Source: a virus. From it: 64,000 nucleotides of DNA. The position numbers and the translations under genes are program-made. The stretch lies in IMG/VR virus record IMGVR_UViG_3300031692_000001, positions 1 through 64,000 of that record; one strand, written 5' to 3'. The notes below the pieces were generated by a model. That model was not told the DNA's origin and searched no databases. It saw only the letters and a program-made list of their open reading frames with translations. This document shows, piece by piece, positions 48,902 to 57,791 of this stretch; position 1 is the stretch's first letter, and every line of letters starts with the position of its first letter.

Positions 48902-50572
48902 TTATACTTTTATCAGTTTTTTTAATATGGAAGAATCAAAAAAATCCTTTTCTTCCCCGTCTAAAAAACTACTTAAAACATTATTCTTTTCTTGAATCAT
49001 TTCTGCTATAGAAACATCAATCGTTCCATTTCCAACAAGATAATAAGCAAAAACCGCATCCGCTTCTTGTCCTATCCTATGTACCCTGTCCTCTGCTTGA
49101 TCATGAGTTCCAGGATTCCAATCAAATTCTATAGTAACTGTTGCTGAAGCTACAGTCAAAGTTAATCCCTCCCCGGCTGCCCTTATCTGTCCGATAAATA
49201 ATGGCACTTTCCCATTCTGAAATTTATCCACAGCTTTATCTCTATTTATCATTGAGACACTTCCATCTACAACTACACTATCCGAGAAAGAACTTTTTAA
49301 ATCCTCTATTACCTTTCTATGATATGCAAACACAACCAATTTATTTTCAATAGATAGATATTCTTTTATCCAATCAATCACTGAATCTCTCTTGGCAATA
49401 TATGCTAATTGTTTCAAATAACTTATTTTATTTTTTACATCTAATTTTTTTCTTTTTTCTTTACTCCACTCCAAAAACTCTTCTGAAGCTTTATTATAAA
49501 CTTTCATCCCGGAAGAAGAACATTCCAAGGAAACTATTATTTTTGTCTTTTTAGGAAGGTCCAGAAGAACGTCTTTTTTAAACCTTCTTATCATCACGCT
49601 TTGAACTTTCTCCCTTAACTCCTCTATGTTTGTTGCCCCATTAAATTCCCAACCAAATCCATTACGTTTAGGGTCACAATATCTCATTTTATATTTCCAT
49701 TCATTAGAAAATAATGTTTTGTTCAGAAGTTTTAAAGCAGTAAAAAACTCTTTTGGCCTATTTTTAATAGGAGTTCCTGACAAAAATATTTTATTTTTTA
49801 TAGAAACAGCTAACTTTTTAAAAGCTTTGGTTTTAAAAGCTGTTGAATTAGAAATATGATGAATCTCATCTGCTATAACTATTTTTGATTTAATTTTCCG
49901 TAAAGTGTTCCACCAACCCTCTTCCAATAAAATCCTCTTGGTTTTTATTACCCCTTTTTTATTTTTTACTTTTTTTATTTCCCCTTTCCCTAAAATATCA
50001 TAATTAATAATATAAATAGAAAAGGAAGAATGATTAAAACAATCCGTTTTTCTTCCAAACAAAACCTCTGAATCTTCTCCTAACCATTTTTTAATTTCCT
50101 TTTGCCAATTCAATTTTAATGAAGCCGGACAAACAATTATCACAGGCCTCAATTCAGGATGGATTTTCAAATATCCCAAAGCCTGTATTGTTTTTCCCAA
50201 TCCCATTTCATCACCAATTAAAGCACTCCCATTTTTAATTTCTATAAATCTCACCCCCTCTTTCTGAAAAGGATAAAATCCTGACAAGGATTCTTCATCT
50301 ATAATAATTTTCTGCTCTGGATTATCTCCTTTTTTCAATTTTTCATAAAGAAAAGTAACATCTTCATCAAAAACAAAACCCTTCTGAAATAAATAATCCA
50401 AATTTGATTTTAAAGGTAATACTTCCCAATATTTTTTTATTGGGTTAAATTCCCTATCCGGAAGAGGAAGATCTTGGACCTCTTTGAGAATCTCTCTCCA
50501 CTTTTCTTGACTTTTAGAAAAAAACCGTACTACCAATACATCATTTTCCAAATAAACCTTTTTGGTTGTCAT
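48902..50572 (-). CDS. SNF2-family helicase
   Basis: 556 residues. Walker A DEMGLGKTIQA, VIADEIHHISN (motif II), LSGTPIKNRPKEFF (III), GQIRAAGEGLTLT (V) and DRVHRIGQEADAVF (VI): a complete SNF2 ATPase. The N-terminal 90 residues (WREILKEVQDLPLPDREFNP) resemble a HARP-like region. Such phage enzymes work in fork remodelling and recombination. Confidence 0.85.
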   Translation of the reverse strand: MTTKKVYLENDVLVVRFFSKSQEKWREILKEVQDLPLPDREFNPIKKYWEVLPLKSNLDYLFQKGFVFDEDVTFLYEKLKKGDNPEQKIIIDEESLSGFYPFQKEGVRFIEIKNGSALIGDEMGLGKTIQALGYLKIHPELRPVIIVCPASLKLNWQKEIKKWLGEDSEVLFGRKTDCFNHSSFSIYIINYDILGKGEIKKVKNKKGVIKTKRILLEEGWWNTLRKIKSKIVIADEIHHISNSTAFKTKAFKKLAVSIKNKIFLSGTPIKNRPKEFFTALKLLNKTLFSNEWKYKMRYCDPKRNGFGWEFNGATNIEELREKVQSVMIRRFKKDVLLDLPKKTKIIVSLECSSSGMKVYNKASEEFLEWSKEKRKKLDVKNKISYLKQLAYIAKRDSVIDWIKEYLSIENKLVVFAYHRKVIEDLKSSFSDSVVVDGSVSMINRDKAVDKFQNGKVPLFIGQIRAAGEGLTLTVASATVTIEFDWNPGTHDQAEDRVHRIGQEADAVFAYYLVGNGTIDVSIAEMIQEKNNVLSSFLDGEEKDFFDSSILKKLIKV

Positions 50573-51456
50573 AATTTTAATTCCTTTCTTATATATTTCA
50601 CCTCTTCCTCCGATCTTTCTCCTGGATCTTTTTCCCCTCCCAAATCAATTATCTCCGTAAAAATCCCAAAGGCACTCACAGATCGGGCATAATTCTCCGC
50701 TCTTTCCTGGGCTTCTTTTCCGGGATCAAATATAAAAAACACAGTGTTATATTTGGATAAAATTTTAATTTGATAATCTGTCATACCCGTTCCTAAAGTC
50801 GCAATAAAATTATCCCCAAACCTCCATACATCAGGAGCACCCTCCATTACAGCTATTCTTCCCCCCCGGCAATTATCCAAATTATAAAATATCTGTTTGG
50901 GGGAAATGATACTCAAATCATCTTTTAAAGTTTTATATCTCAACTTTGCTTTATTCGTATAATCCCTGCCTTGAAAAGAAACTAACCTATTGTTGAAATA
51001 GATAGGAATAATAATTCTATACTTCCATTCCCCTACAAAATTAGTTCCTAAAAGATTATACTTTTTCATTAAAAAATCAGAATCATAATTTTTATTTTTT
51101 AAATACTTTCTATGAGGATTTTTTAATTTCTCCCCTGGAAGATCTACTTTTAAAACTTCTTTCTTTTCTTTTTTGTTTAAAATATTCAAAACACGATTTC
51201 TTCCTGAATACTCTTTTACTATTTCTGATGCTTTATAATAATTTACCCCTAAAAGATTTTTTATGATTATTTCTAATCTTTTGGGTCCACATTTCCAACA
51301 ATTATAATAAGCTTTGGAAATATTAAAACCTCCGTGATTAGAAGAATCTGAGCAAAAAGGACAACGAATGTTAACCCATCCGGGTTGCGTATTCGGACCT
51401 TCTACCCAATATATAATTTTATAATCTTTCACAAATGACAGAGCATCAAAACTCAT
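50569..51456 (-). CDS. DNA primase (DnaG-like)
   Basis: 295 residues. Zinc site IRCPFCSDSSNHGG...YYNCWKC near the N-terminus, then LVSFQGRDYTNKAKLRYKTL and TOPRIM motifs RIAVMEGAPDVW and VFFIFDPGKEAQE. Shorter than host DnaG because the helicase-binding part is missing. Primes strands for the DnaB-like helicase complex. Confidence 0.85.
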   Translation of the reverse strand: MSFDALSFVKDYKIIYWVEGPNTQPGWVNIRCPFCSDSSNHGGFNISKAYYNCWKCGPKRLEIIIKNLLGVNYYKASEIVKEYSGRNRVLNILNKKEKKEVLKVDLPGEKLKNPHRKYLKNKNYDSDFLMKKYNLLGTNFVGEWKYRIIIPIYFNNRLVSFQGRDYTNKAKLRYKTLKDDLSIISPKQIFYNLDNCRGGRIAVMEGAPDVWRFGDNFIATLGTGMTDYQIKILSKYNTVFFIFDPGKEAQERAENYARSVSAFGIFTEIIDLGGEKDPGERSEEEVKYIRKELKL

Positions 51457-51934
51457 AAGACAACCACCAAATCTCTACTTCCTTCCAGAATTTATTTACT
51501 TTCCCAATACTCCAATTATAGAGACCGTGAAAATATCTATAAGCCCCATGTACAGTGGGTTTTTTCTTCCCCCCATAACTCAAAATAAATCCAAGAATAT
51601 TTTGAGCTTCCTCCGATAACTCTGTTGTAGCAGAATCGTAAAATTCTAAAGTTTTAATAAATCTATCTGTTATATCGGAAGGTAAATTATCAAATTGCCT
51701 ATCGTCCCAATTATCTAAAAGATTATTTTTTAAACAATATTTATGTAAATCCTTTAAAGTCAAAAATAGATAAGTTGAAAAACTGGATTTTTCTTTTTCC
51801 CATTTATTCACGGCCTTTACAAATAGATAAAATGCTTGGGCTTCAGCTTCCTCATACTCTATCCTGTATTTTTGGGAGGCTATATGGGATGCTTTGTACA
51901 CCATGTTTTTGTATTTTTCATAAAGGTTCTTCAT
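51446..51934 (-). CDS. RNA polymerase sigma-like factor
   Basis: 162 residues. LYEKYKNMVYKASHIASQKY, EEAEAQAFYLFVKAVNKWEK, FSTYLFLTLKDLHKYCLKNN follow sigma region 2; the C-terminal part (ELSEEAQNILGFILSYGGKK) fits region 4. It is likely to direct host RNA polymerase to phage (late) promoters. Overlaps the primase gene by 11 bp. Confidence 0.7.
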   Translation of the reverse strand: MKNLYEKYKNMVYKASHIASQKYRIEYEEAEAQAFYLFVKAVNKWEKEKSSFSTYLFLTLKDLHKYCLKNNLLDNWDDRQFDNLPSDITDRFIKTLEFYDSATTELSEEAQNILGFILSYGGKKKPTVHGAYRYFHGLYNWSIGKVNKFWKEVEIWWLSYEF

Positions 51935-52084
51935 TTACTCCTCCTCATCATATCCTAAATCCCAATCATCCTCCTCCCCTAACTCATCCACTTCAATAAC
52001 AATCCCGCAAAAAGTACATTTTAATGTTTGGTCATCCCCGAACATTTCCAAATTATCTGTACCGCAACCAGGACACTTTTTCAT
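51935..52084 (-). CDS. Small acidic zinc-ribbon protein
   Basis: 49 residues: MKKCPGCGTDNLEMFG, LKCTFCGIVIEVDELG and a very acidic end. Two CxxC knuckles make a zinc ribbon, as in small transcription-factor-like proteins. Its stop touches the start of the sigma-like gene, so the two may work together. Confidence 0.65.
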   Translation of the reverse strand: MKKCPGCGTDNLEMFGDDQTLKCTFCGIVIEVDELGEEDDWDLGYDEEE

Positions 52085-52098
52085 AATTTATTCTCCTC

Positions 52099-52680
52099 TT
52101 ATTTATTTACTTTTAATTCCTCAAACACTTTCCAATTTATTCTAAAATATTTATACCGAGTAACATCTTGAAAAATACGACCTGAAACTTTTTCAAATGA
52201 TTCCAAGTTCCAATATCTGGTTGTTGTTTTGGATTTGGGATTAAACCGGAAATCTCCACCTGAACCTTCCGTAGTTATAATATTATTTTCCTTTTTTGAA
52301 TAAATATCTTTCCCCACAAATGTCATAACATGATTCCATACTCCATAAACTGGATACCCATCTAAATCATACATCACATCCCCATTAACATCTTTTGCGG
52401 GAATGTCAACGAAAATTAGATCACCCATTTGAAGCGACGATTCGCTCATTGATAAAAGCCAGGGAGCTGCCATCATCCCTGGTACATTACGAGGAATAAG
52501 ATTTATTCCTGTAACTTGCTTTAGGGCATACATAATACCACCGCAACAATCAAAACCCACCCAATTTCCATTCTTATCCAGGTTGTTTAATCCCTGATAA
52601 GTTTTCATTTGACCTCCCCCCAAGGCATAACGTCTGCCAATTTGTTTTTTCAATTCCTTTACAAATAATTTATTATTCAT
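52099..52680 (-). CDS. Endolysin, NlpC/P60-like
   Basis: 193 residues. RYALGGGQMK, GFDCCGGIMYALKQ (Cys45 as nucleophile; the following residue is Cys, not the usual Ser) and VYGVWNHVMTFVGK with His117 give the NlpC/P60 triad. No signal peptide, so a holin is needed for release. It lies far from holin and spanins, in the replication region. Confidence 0.75.
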   Translation of the reverse strand: MNNKLFVKELKKQIGRRYALGGGQMKTYQGLNNLDKNGNWVGFDCCGGIMYALKQVTGINLIPRNVPGMMAAPWLLSMSESSLQMGDLIFVDIPAKDVNGDVMYDLDGYPVYGVWNHVMTFVGKDIYSKKENNIITTEGSGGDFRFNPKSKTTTRYWNLESFEKVSGRIFQDVTRYKYFRINWKVFEELKVNK

Positions 52681-52705
52681 ACTTTACTCTCCTTTTAATA
52701 ATTTA

Positions 52706-52963
52706 TTATTTCAATTTTAATAAAGGACACCACTTTGGGCGGTCCCTGTGTGGTTGGGATATTGGTTGTTTGTTCTTTCCTTTACAACGATAAGAAATAT
52801 ATTTTTTATCTAATTTTTCCAACCAATAACAAATTTTTGCTTCCTGTAATTCTTTACAAGAAATATATATACACCCCTCAATATTTTCCTGAGTGATTAT
52901 AGTATCGATTCTATAGCTTTTCTTTTTAAGTTTTAAATGTTTATGTTTTTCTATTTGTTTCAT
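52706..52963 (-). CDS. Small Cys protein, unknown
   Basis: 85 residues, basic, with CIYISCKELQEAKICYWLEK and a late RCKGKN...WCPLLKLK. Possibly a zinc protein. Overlaps the next gene by 4 bp. Confidence 0.5.
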   Translation of the reverse strand: MKQIEKHKHLKLKKKSYRIDTIITQENIEGCIYISCKELQEAKICYWLEKLDKKYISYRCKGKNKQPISQPHRDRPKWCPLLKLK

Positions 52964-53355
52964 TTAATACCCACCTCCAGTATATCTTGTTTTACACTTT
53001 CAATAGCATCCTTCATGTATAATTCATCAAAACATAACCGGGATTCTGGACCATCATTGCGCAGCATAACAGTATTCACTTCTATCCATCCTTTAGTAAT
53101 ATACAATTTTTTATTGCCGTAAATCCTTAATCCTGTTGGTTTTCTTTTACTTTTCAATTGAAAACAAATATTGATACATTCCGAATATTGGGCATAAGAT
53201 CCTATACTCAATTTCAAAAACCTTATATGTCTATGATAAGGAAACCCCCATTCTGTGAATCCAAATATAGTGTATTTCTCATTTGGAATTAAATAATTAC
53301 ATTCCTCTCCTTCTTTTAATTCCTCTTTAATATTTCCTTTAATCAGTCTAAACAT
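52960..53355 (-). CDS. Hypothetical protein
   Basis: 131 residues, alpha-beta (YTIFGFTEWGFPYHRHIRFL, LRIYGNKKLYITKGWIEV). Overlaps the upstream gene by 8 bp. No family recognised. Confidence 0.55.
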   Translation of the reverse strand: MFRLIKGNIKEELKEGEECNYLIPNEKYTIFGFTEWGFPYHRHIRFLKLSIGSYAQYSECINICFQLKSKRKPTGLRIYGNKKLYITKGWIEVNTVMLRNDGPESRLCFDELYMKDAIESVKQDILEVGIK

Positions 53356-53671
53356 AATTTTTACTTCCTTCCTCTTCTATAATTCTTTTAATATCACTCT
53401 GAAATATCCAATTTTTTTCACTATTTTTAAATGATCTATTTTGTTTTGTTAACTTTAAACCCCAATATTTACATTCCGGGTATGGTAATGCAAGAATACA
53501 ATAATTCATTTCTATTTTTTCAATTAAAATTCTTTGATAATGGTCCTCTATGATCTGTCCTACTTTATAAGGATTATTAGCAAAAGCATAATGCTTCCTT
53601 ACCTGATTTCTCATATTATTCATAACATTATCAATCTTCTTCATTTCTTCGTTATATTCTTCTTTTGTCAT
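53348..53671 (-). CDS. Hypothetical protein
   Basis: 107 residues: helical start, then NPYKVGQIIEDHYQRILIEK and YCILALPYPECKYWGLKLTK, a fold seen in some small phage proteins of unknown role. Confidence 0.55.
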   Translation of the reverse strand: MTKEEYNEEMKKIDNVMNNMRNQVRKHYAFANNPYKVGQIIEDHYQRILIEKIEMNYCILALPYPECKYWGLKLTKQNRSFKNSEKNWIFQSDIKRIIEEEGSKNYV

Positions 53672-53691
53672 AATTAATCCTCCCGGCTATT

Positions 53692-53727
53692 AATTTATAA
53701 AATTCCCCTACCCGCTATGGGAAGGGG
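53692..53727 (-). terminator. Probable intrinsic terminator
   Basis: Stem CCCCTTCCC/GGGTAGGGG (53705-53727, one mismatch) followed on the minus strand by AATTTTAT. Lies 14 bp past the stop of 53741 and before the start of the next gene, ending a one-gene unit. Confidence 0.6.
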
Positions 53728-53740
53728 TGCCTGTTTATGG

Positions 53741-53989
53741 TTAGTCATTCTCAAGTCTAAAATACCATGAATCTAAATTACCGCTATATTTAACATCTAT
53801 TTTATTAATGTTTTTTACTGAATTAAATCTTTTATATAAACGTAAACAGGCAATTTCACTCCCATAAGCATAAATTATAGACGTGTCATGATTAGGAAGA
53901 TCAATTGTAATGGCTGTTTTTGAATATTCCTGCCAAGTACTTCTAATTTTCTTTTTTTGTTCTGACTCACTCATTTTAATATTGCTCAT
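53741..53989 (-). CDS. Hypothetical protein behind phage promoter
   Basis: 82 residues (MSNIKMSESEQKKKIRSTWQ...), alpha-beta, unknown. It has its own promoter-leader (53999) and terminator (53692), an independent cassette inside the replication region. Confidence 0.6.
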   Translation of the reverse strand: MSNIKMSESEQKKKIRSTWQEYSKTAITIDLPNHDTSIIYAYGSEIACLRLYKRFNSVKNINKIDVKYSGNLDSWYFRLEND

Positions 53990-53998
53990 AATTTTAAT

Positions 53999-54077
53999 CC
54001 TCCGTAAAAAGTTTATAAGGTTTTTCTCTTAACCTCTAATACTAAGTTACTACTTTTTTATATAAAAGTAAAGTACT
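53999..54077 (-). promoter_or_regulatory. Phage promoter with operator and hairpin leader (copy 4)
   Basis: TTTACT (54067-54072) is kept, but the -10 position holds TAACTT (54044-54049). AAAGTACTTT, the AGGTTAAGAG...AACCT hairpin and TACGGAGG before ATG 53989 are intact. Confidence 0.65.
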
Positions 54078-54080
54078 TTT

Positions 54081-54692
54081 TTATTTATTTTCCATTTCTT
54101 TTACCATTGAAACCAGCCCTTCTTTCTTTACGATAAAAACCTTATCTGAAACATCTTCCATTTCCTGATTATGAGTCACCATAATTATTTGAAGCTCCAA
54201 TTTCTCACTTAATTTCTTCAAAATTTCCCCGGCTGAATGATGTAAATTCCGAGATAGAAACCGGAATGGCTCATCCAATATTATAACTCTATCAGTTTTC
54301 CCCAAACTCCAAACCGCAATCCGTAAAGCAAAAGCAGCCAAGTCCACAACTCCTCCCCCAGATGCATCAACAGGATCCACAGGAATTCCATTTTTCATAA
54401 AAACTAAAGACGCTTCTGTTTGTCCTCTTTTAATTTCAAAATTAACCTGAAAAACATATTCTCCAGGAAAACAAGAGTCTATTGCCAATTGAACAATATC
54501 CTCTATATGAAATTTTAAATTCTGCTGAGTATCCTTTGCTACTCTTTGAATAAATACTTGAGCTATTTCATAATCAACCTTAAATTGTTCCAATTTATTT
54601 TTTAATGCTTTTTTAAAATCTAATTGGGACAAAATAGATTTTCTAATTCCTATAGATTGCTCCAATTTTTTAGAATATTCTTTAATTTCCAT
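54081..54692 (-). CDS. SbcC/Rad50-like ATPase, C-terminal half
   Basis: 203 residues. PVDASGGGVVDLAAFALRIA is the ABC signature region, VIILDEPFRFLS Walker B with D-loop, and IIMVTHNQEM the H-loop. Walker A is missing because it lies in the separate gene at 56030. A helical N-terminus (EYSKKLEQSIGIRKS) can join the coiled coil. With the N-half and the Mre11-like nuclease it should make a complete end-processing complex from three or four genes. Confidence 0.8.
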   Translation of the reverse strand: MEIKEYSKKLEQSIGIRKSILSQLDFKKALKNKLEQFKVDYEIAQVFIQRVAKDTQQNLKFHIEDIVQLAIDSCFPGEYVFQVNFEIKRGQTEASLVFMKNGIPVDPVDASGGGVVDLAAFALRIAVWSLGKTDRVIILDEPFRFLSRNLHHSAGEILKKLSEKLELQIIMVTHNQEMEDVSDKVFIVKKEGLVSMVKEMENK

Positions 54693-54946
54693 TACACTTC
54701 ATCCCAATCAGTTAACCCTTCAATTTTCTCTGACAAGGAAATCAGACGTGTTTCACATTGATCTATTTCTTTTTTTATCTCTTCTTTTTTCTTCTCCGCT
54801 TCTTCTACAGATGTGAATCCAAAATCCTTTTTCCATCTATCCTGGATAGATTCTATGGTTGTTTCTGCTTTGGTTTTTTTGATTTTCAAAGCTTCCACTT
54901 TTTCTTTGATTTCTTCATATCTCTCTAATGTCATTGTTTTACTCAT
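54692..54946 (-). CDS. Coiled-coil protein of split SbcC cluster
   Basis: 84 residues, continuous coiled coil (LKIKKTKAETTIESIQDRWK, KKEEIKKEIDQCETRLISLS). Touches both neighbours by one base. It may supply part of the SbcC arm missing from the two halves. Confidence 0.65.
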   Translation of the reverse strand: MSKTMTLERYEEIKEKVEALKIKKTKAETTIESIQDRWKKDFGFTSVEEAEKKKEEIKKEIDQCETRLISLSEKIEGLTDWDEV

Positions 54947-55827
54947 TATTTTATCTCCTCTAATAATGTTTCAATTGTTGAATAAGAGGGACCAAGCTCC
55001 TCTTTATTTAGTTTCATTTCTCTTTCCAAATTCTCAATAAAATTCAAACTGATTTTTTCTCCGCTTTTCACAGATTCCACAAAAGCATCTATCCTATCAT
55101 TTCTCTCATTTTCAACAGTAATATATTCATCAGTTACCATTTCCATTTTATCCGGGACATCTATGGTTTCAAATTCCCCGGTTTCTGTATCTACAATATA
55201 AACCACAGGTTGATAATTAATTTTATCAGAAGTTTGCCGAATTAAACAACCCGGATTCAATATCAAAGTCCCATCTATTTCCTTTGTCCAACTTGAATGA
55301 TTATCCCCAGTAAAAATATATTTTGCTTTAGGAAATCTGTCCTTTAAATCCTGGGCTGTGACCGCTCCTCTTATATATGAGGGAATGGTTTTTTTATATG
55401 CTAAAATATGAATACCAACTATTTCCTCATTAGATCCTTCAGGTTCTTTATTCCAATGCCCAGCCATTCCAATTTCTGAAAAACTACGAATAAATTTGGA
55501 ACCGTTTTTAGTCAATGCCCAAAGAGTTCCGAAAGAAGACCTATCTTTATTTTCAAAATTATGATAAGGAAAATCATGATTTCCCCCTAAAATATAGGTA
55601 CTCATCCGTCCAGAATTAGAAATAAATAAAAAATAATTTATTAACACTGGTGAGATAATTGATTTATCTGCCCAATCCCCTACAACAACCACATGAGCTT
55701 TTTCTTTTTCTGCCAAAGCGTATAACCAAAATATAATTTCCTTTTGGGTTTCTATCCAATTTTCATCCAGGCGGCACCTGGGTTTTTCTTCCGTCAAATG
55801 CCAATCGGCAGAAATTAATAATTTCAT
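54946..55827 (-). CDS. SbcD/Mre11-like nuclease
   Basis: 293 residues. ADWHLTEEKPRCR (motif I), VVVVGDWADKS (II), GGNHDFPYHN (III), YIFTGDNHSSW and LILNPGCLIRQ give all metallophosphoesterase motifs. It trims DNA ends in partnership with the split SbcC. Lies between the two SbcC halves in one operon with 1-bp overlaps. Confidence 0.85.
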   Translation of the reverse strand: MKLLISADWHLTEEKPRCRLDENWIETQKEIIFWLYALAEKEKAHVVVVGDWADKSIISPVLINYFLFISNSGRMSTYILGGNHDFPYHNFENKDRSSFGTLWALTKNGSKFIRSFSEIGMAGHWNKEPEGSNEEIVGIHILAYKKTIPSYIRGAVTAQDLKDRFPKAKYIFTGDNHSSWTKEIDGTLILNPGCLIRQTSDKINYQPVVYIVDTETGEFETIDVPDKMEMVTDEYITVENERNDRIDAFVESVKSGEKISLNFIENLEREMKLNKEELGPSYSTIETLLEEIK

Positions 55828-56030
55828 TATTTTACCTCCTTTGAAGCAACTTCATTTAATTTGTTTTTTAATTCCTCTTGATCTATATTATCAAAAGCTT
55901 CTTTAAGTCTACTTACTAAAGGATAATAATTTTTCTCGCAAAAATCAATAAACTCATCAGACCAACAAAAAAGAATCTTCTTTTTTTTAGTTAAATTATT
56001 ATAAGCTATTATTTTAATATAATCTTTCAT
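55827..56030 (-). CDS. Small protein in split SbcC cluster
   Basis: 67 residues from ATG 56030, which overlaps the stop of the SbcC N-half (AATAATG). Helical C-terminus (PLVSRLKEAFDNIDQEELKN). Unknown, co-translated with SbcC and SbcD. Confidence 0.55.
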   Translation of the reverse strand: MKDYIKIIAYNNLTKKKKILFCWSDEFIDFCEKNYYPLVSRLKEAFDNIDQEELKNKLNEVASKEVK

Positions 56031-57244
56031 TATTTTCCCCTCTTTCTTTCCCCGCATAACGGGCATACATCCGGAAATTGAGACTCCAATTCTTTTATCT
56101 CTTCCCCTATCTTTTCTATTTTTTCTTTATAATCAATATAATATTCAATATCCTCTAACACATCTTCATAAATATCCTCTTTTTCCTGTTTCTCTTTTAG
56201 AAGTATTTTAAACCCGGATAAAGTTTCTTGAATTACTGTTAAATCCTCTTTTTTTATAATATCTGAAGAAATAGAATGTTTTTCAATACTCTCCTCTAAA
56301 AAAGATAAATCCGCTCCCAAATTAGAATACTTCTGATTTAATTTTTCATATTCCTTCAAATATTCAAACCCTTTTTCCAAACCCACTTTTTTAATAATAT
56401 CAACGCAATCAAAATACTTTTCCATTTCCTCTTTAATATTTTCATAAACTGGAGAAAGGGAAGATAGTTTAATATTTACTTTTTCCCATTTACCCATTAC
56501 ATTTTGAACTTTTTCCAAATCAATAAAATTTAATATCTCTTCCTGGTCTTTGTATATTTCTATATTTCCCGATAGATATAAACAATTTTCTTCCTGCTCC
56601 CCTTTCATTTTTTCTATTCTCTCGGCTTTGGTAATATATTTTGAAGCTTCTTCTATCCAATCCAATTTTAATAAACTTTCATCCAATTCTTCTATCAATT
56701 TTTCCGTAGCAATCAAATCAACTTTGGACTTCCTTTTTTTACTTTCAACTAAAGAAAGAATCTTATCTATAACATCCAACCGAATAGTTTTATTCAAAAA
56801 CCTTGCTACCTCCCCGGAGGAGGAAGACAACAGAAAAGGAGAATCCATTTGTTTTTGAATATTCACCTCTGTAATGTTTAAAGCATTAACAACCTCTTCC
56901 GGCACATCTGTTCCAATTGCGGATAATTCTTTTCCATTTATAGAATATCCATTTATTCCAGGTTCTTTTTTCTCTCCCTTTTTCCTCCTTCTTTCCACTA
57001 TACATTTATCTGTTTCAATTAACACAGAAGTAAAATCAATTGGTTCTCCGGTTTTCTCCTCTGCATTCCAATGAGATACAAATGAAATCCCCATTGGCCT
57101 GTTCGTAATTCCCCACAATAATGCCCGGAGTATCGCTGTTTTTCCATTATCTGAACTACCTATCAATGTGTTAATCCCCGGATGTAATATCAATTCAGAA
57201 TATTTATGTGATTGATAATTGTTTATTTCAATTCTTTTGATCAA
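56030..57244 (-). CDS. SbcC/Rad50-like ATPase, N-terminal half with zinc hook
   Basis: 404 residues. IEINNYQSHKYSELILHPGI and Walker A GSSDNGKTAILRALLWG at the start, QMDSPFLLSSSSGEVARFLN (Q-loop region), then a 240-residue coiled coil, ending in CPLCGERKRGK. This CxxC is a zinc hook placed at the very C-terminus, so the chain stops at the tip of the arm. The signature and Walker B lie in 54081..54692. Confidence 0.85.
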   Translation of the reverse strand: MIKRIEINNYQSHKYSELILHPGINTLIGSSDNGKTAILRALLWGITNRPMGISFVSHWNAEEKTGEPIDFTSVLIETDKCIVERRRKKGEKKEPGINGYSINGKELSAIGTDVPEEVVNALNITEVNIQKQMDSPFLLSSSSGEVARFLNKTIRLDVIDKILSLVESKKRKSKVDLIATEKLIEELDESLLKLDWIEEASKYITKAERIEKMKGEQEENCLYLSGNIEIYKDQEEILNFIDLEKVQNVMGKWEKVNIKLSSLSPVYENIKEEMEKYFDCVDIIKKVGLEKGFEYLKEYEKLNQKYSNLGADLSFLEESIEKHSISSDIIKKEDLTVIQETLSGFKILLKEKQEKEDIYEDVLEDIEYYIDYKEKIEKIGEEIKELESQFPDVCPLCGERKRGK

Positions 57245-57735
57245 AATGGTATACCTCCTTCAAATGTACCGCAATAAAAATATCTATATGCTTTTTTTAA
57301 AGACTCAAATACAATTACTCTACTCTCTTTTGATTCGATCATTTTTTTAAATTTTCCGTTTCTTTTTAATAAATCTAAAAAAATATTTGTGGCAAATCTC
57401 CAACATAAAAATTCCTGATTATCGGTCACAATCAAATTAAAATCCTTATCTTCATATAACAAATGAATGGAATTAAATAGCCAATTAGAATTATTAAATT
57501 CCTCTCCATAACCTCTATCAAAATATATTTTTGAATAATGCCCTTCTTTTATTTTATCCCAATAAGTATAAGTTATTACTAAATCATAATCAGTAGTGTT
57601 AATAGTAGGAAGACCAAATGCCCTACTACCTGTAAATAAAGTTTTGTCATCATCCCCAGAAATAAAATCATCCAAATAATATCCCAAAGGGCTTTTCTTA
57701 TCTATTTTCAATTTGCTTTCAGAATCACATGTCAT
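57241..57735 (-). CDS. Nucleotidyltransferase-fold protein
   Basis: 164 residues from ATG 57735 (GGGAGGAG upstream). TLFTGSRAFGLPTINTTDYD, then LVIT holds the GS...D-x-D motif of MNT-type nucleotidyltransferases; the rest has helices with ATNIFLDLLKRNG. It may modify a protein, tRNA or nucleotide. Touches the SbcC N-half by 4 bp. Confidence 0.65.
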   Translation of the reverse strand: MTCDSESKLKIDKKSPLGYYLDDFISGDDDKTLFTGSRAFGLPTINTTDYDLVITYTYWDKIKEGHYSKIYFDRGYGEEFNNSNWLFNSIHLLYEDKDFNLIVTDNQEFLCWRFATNIFLDLLKRNGKFKKMIESKESRVIVFESLKKAYRYFYCGTFEGGIPF

Positions 57736-57791
57736 TATTTCTTTTCTCCTCCCAATTGTTTTCAATCATATAATTCCTCCCCTTCAAATGG

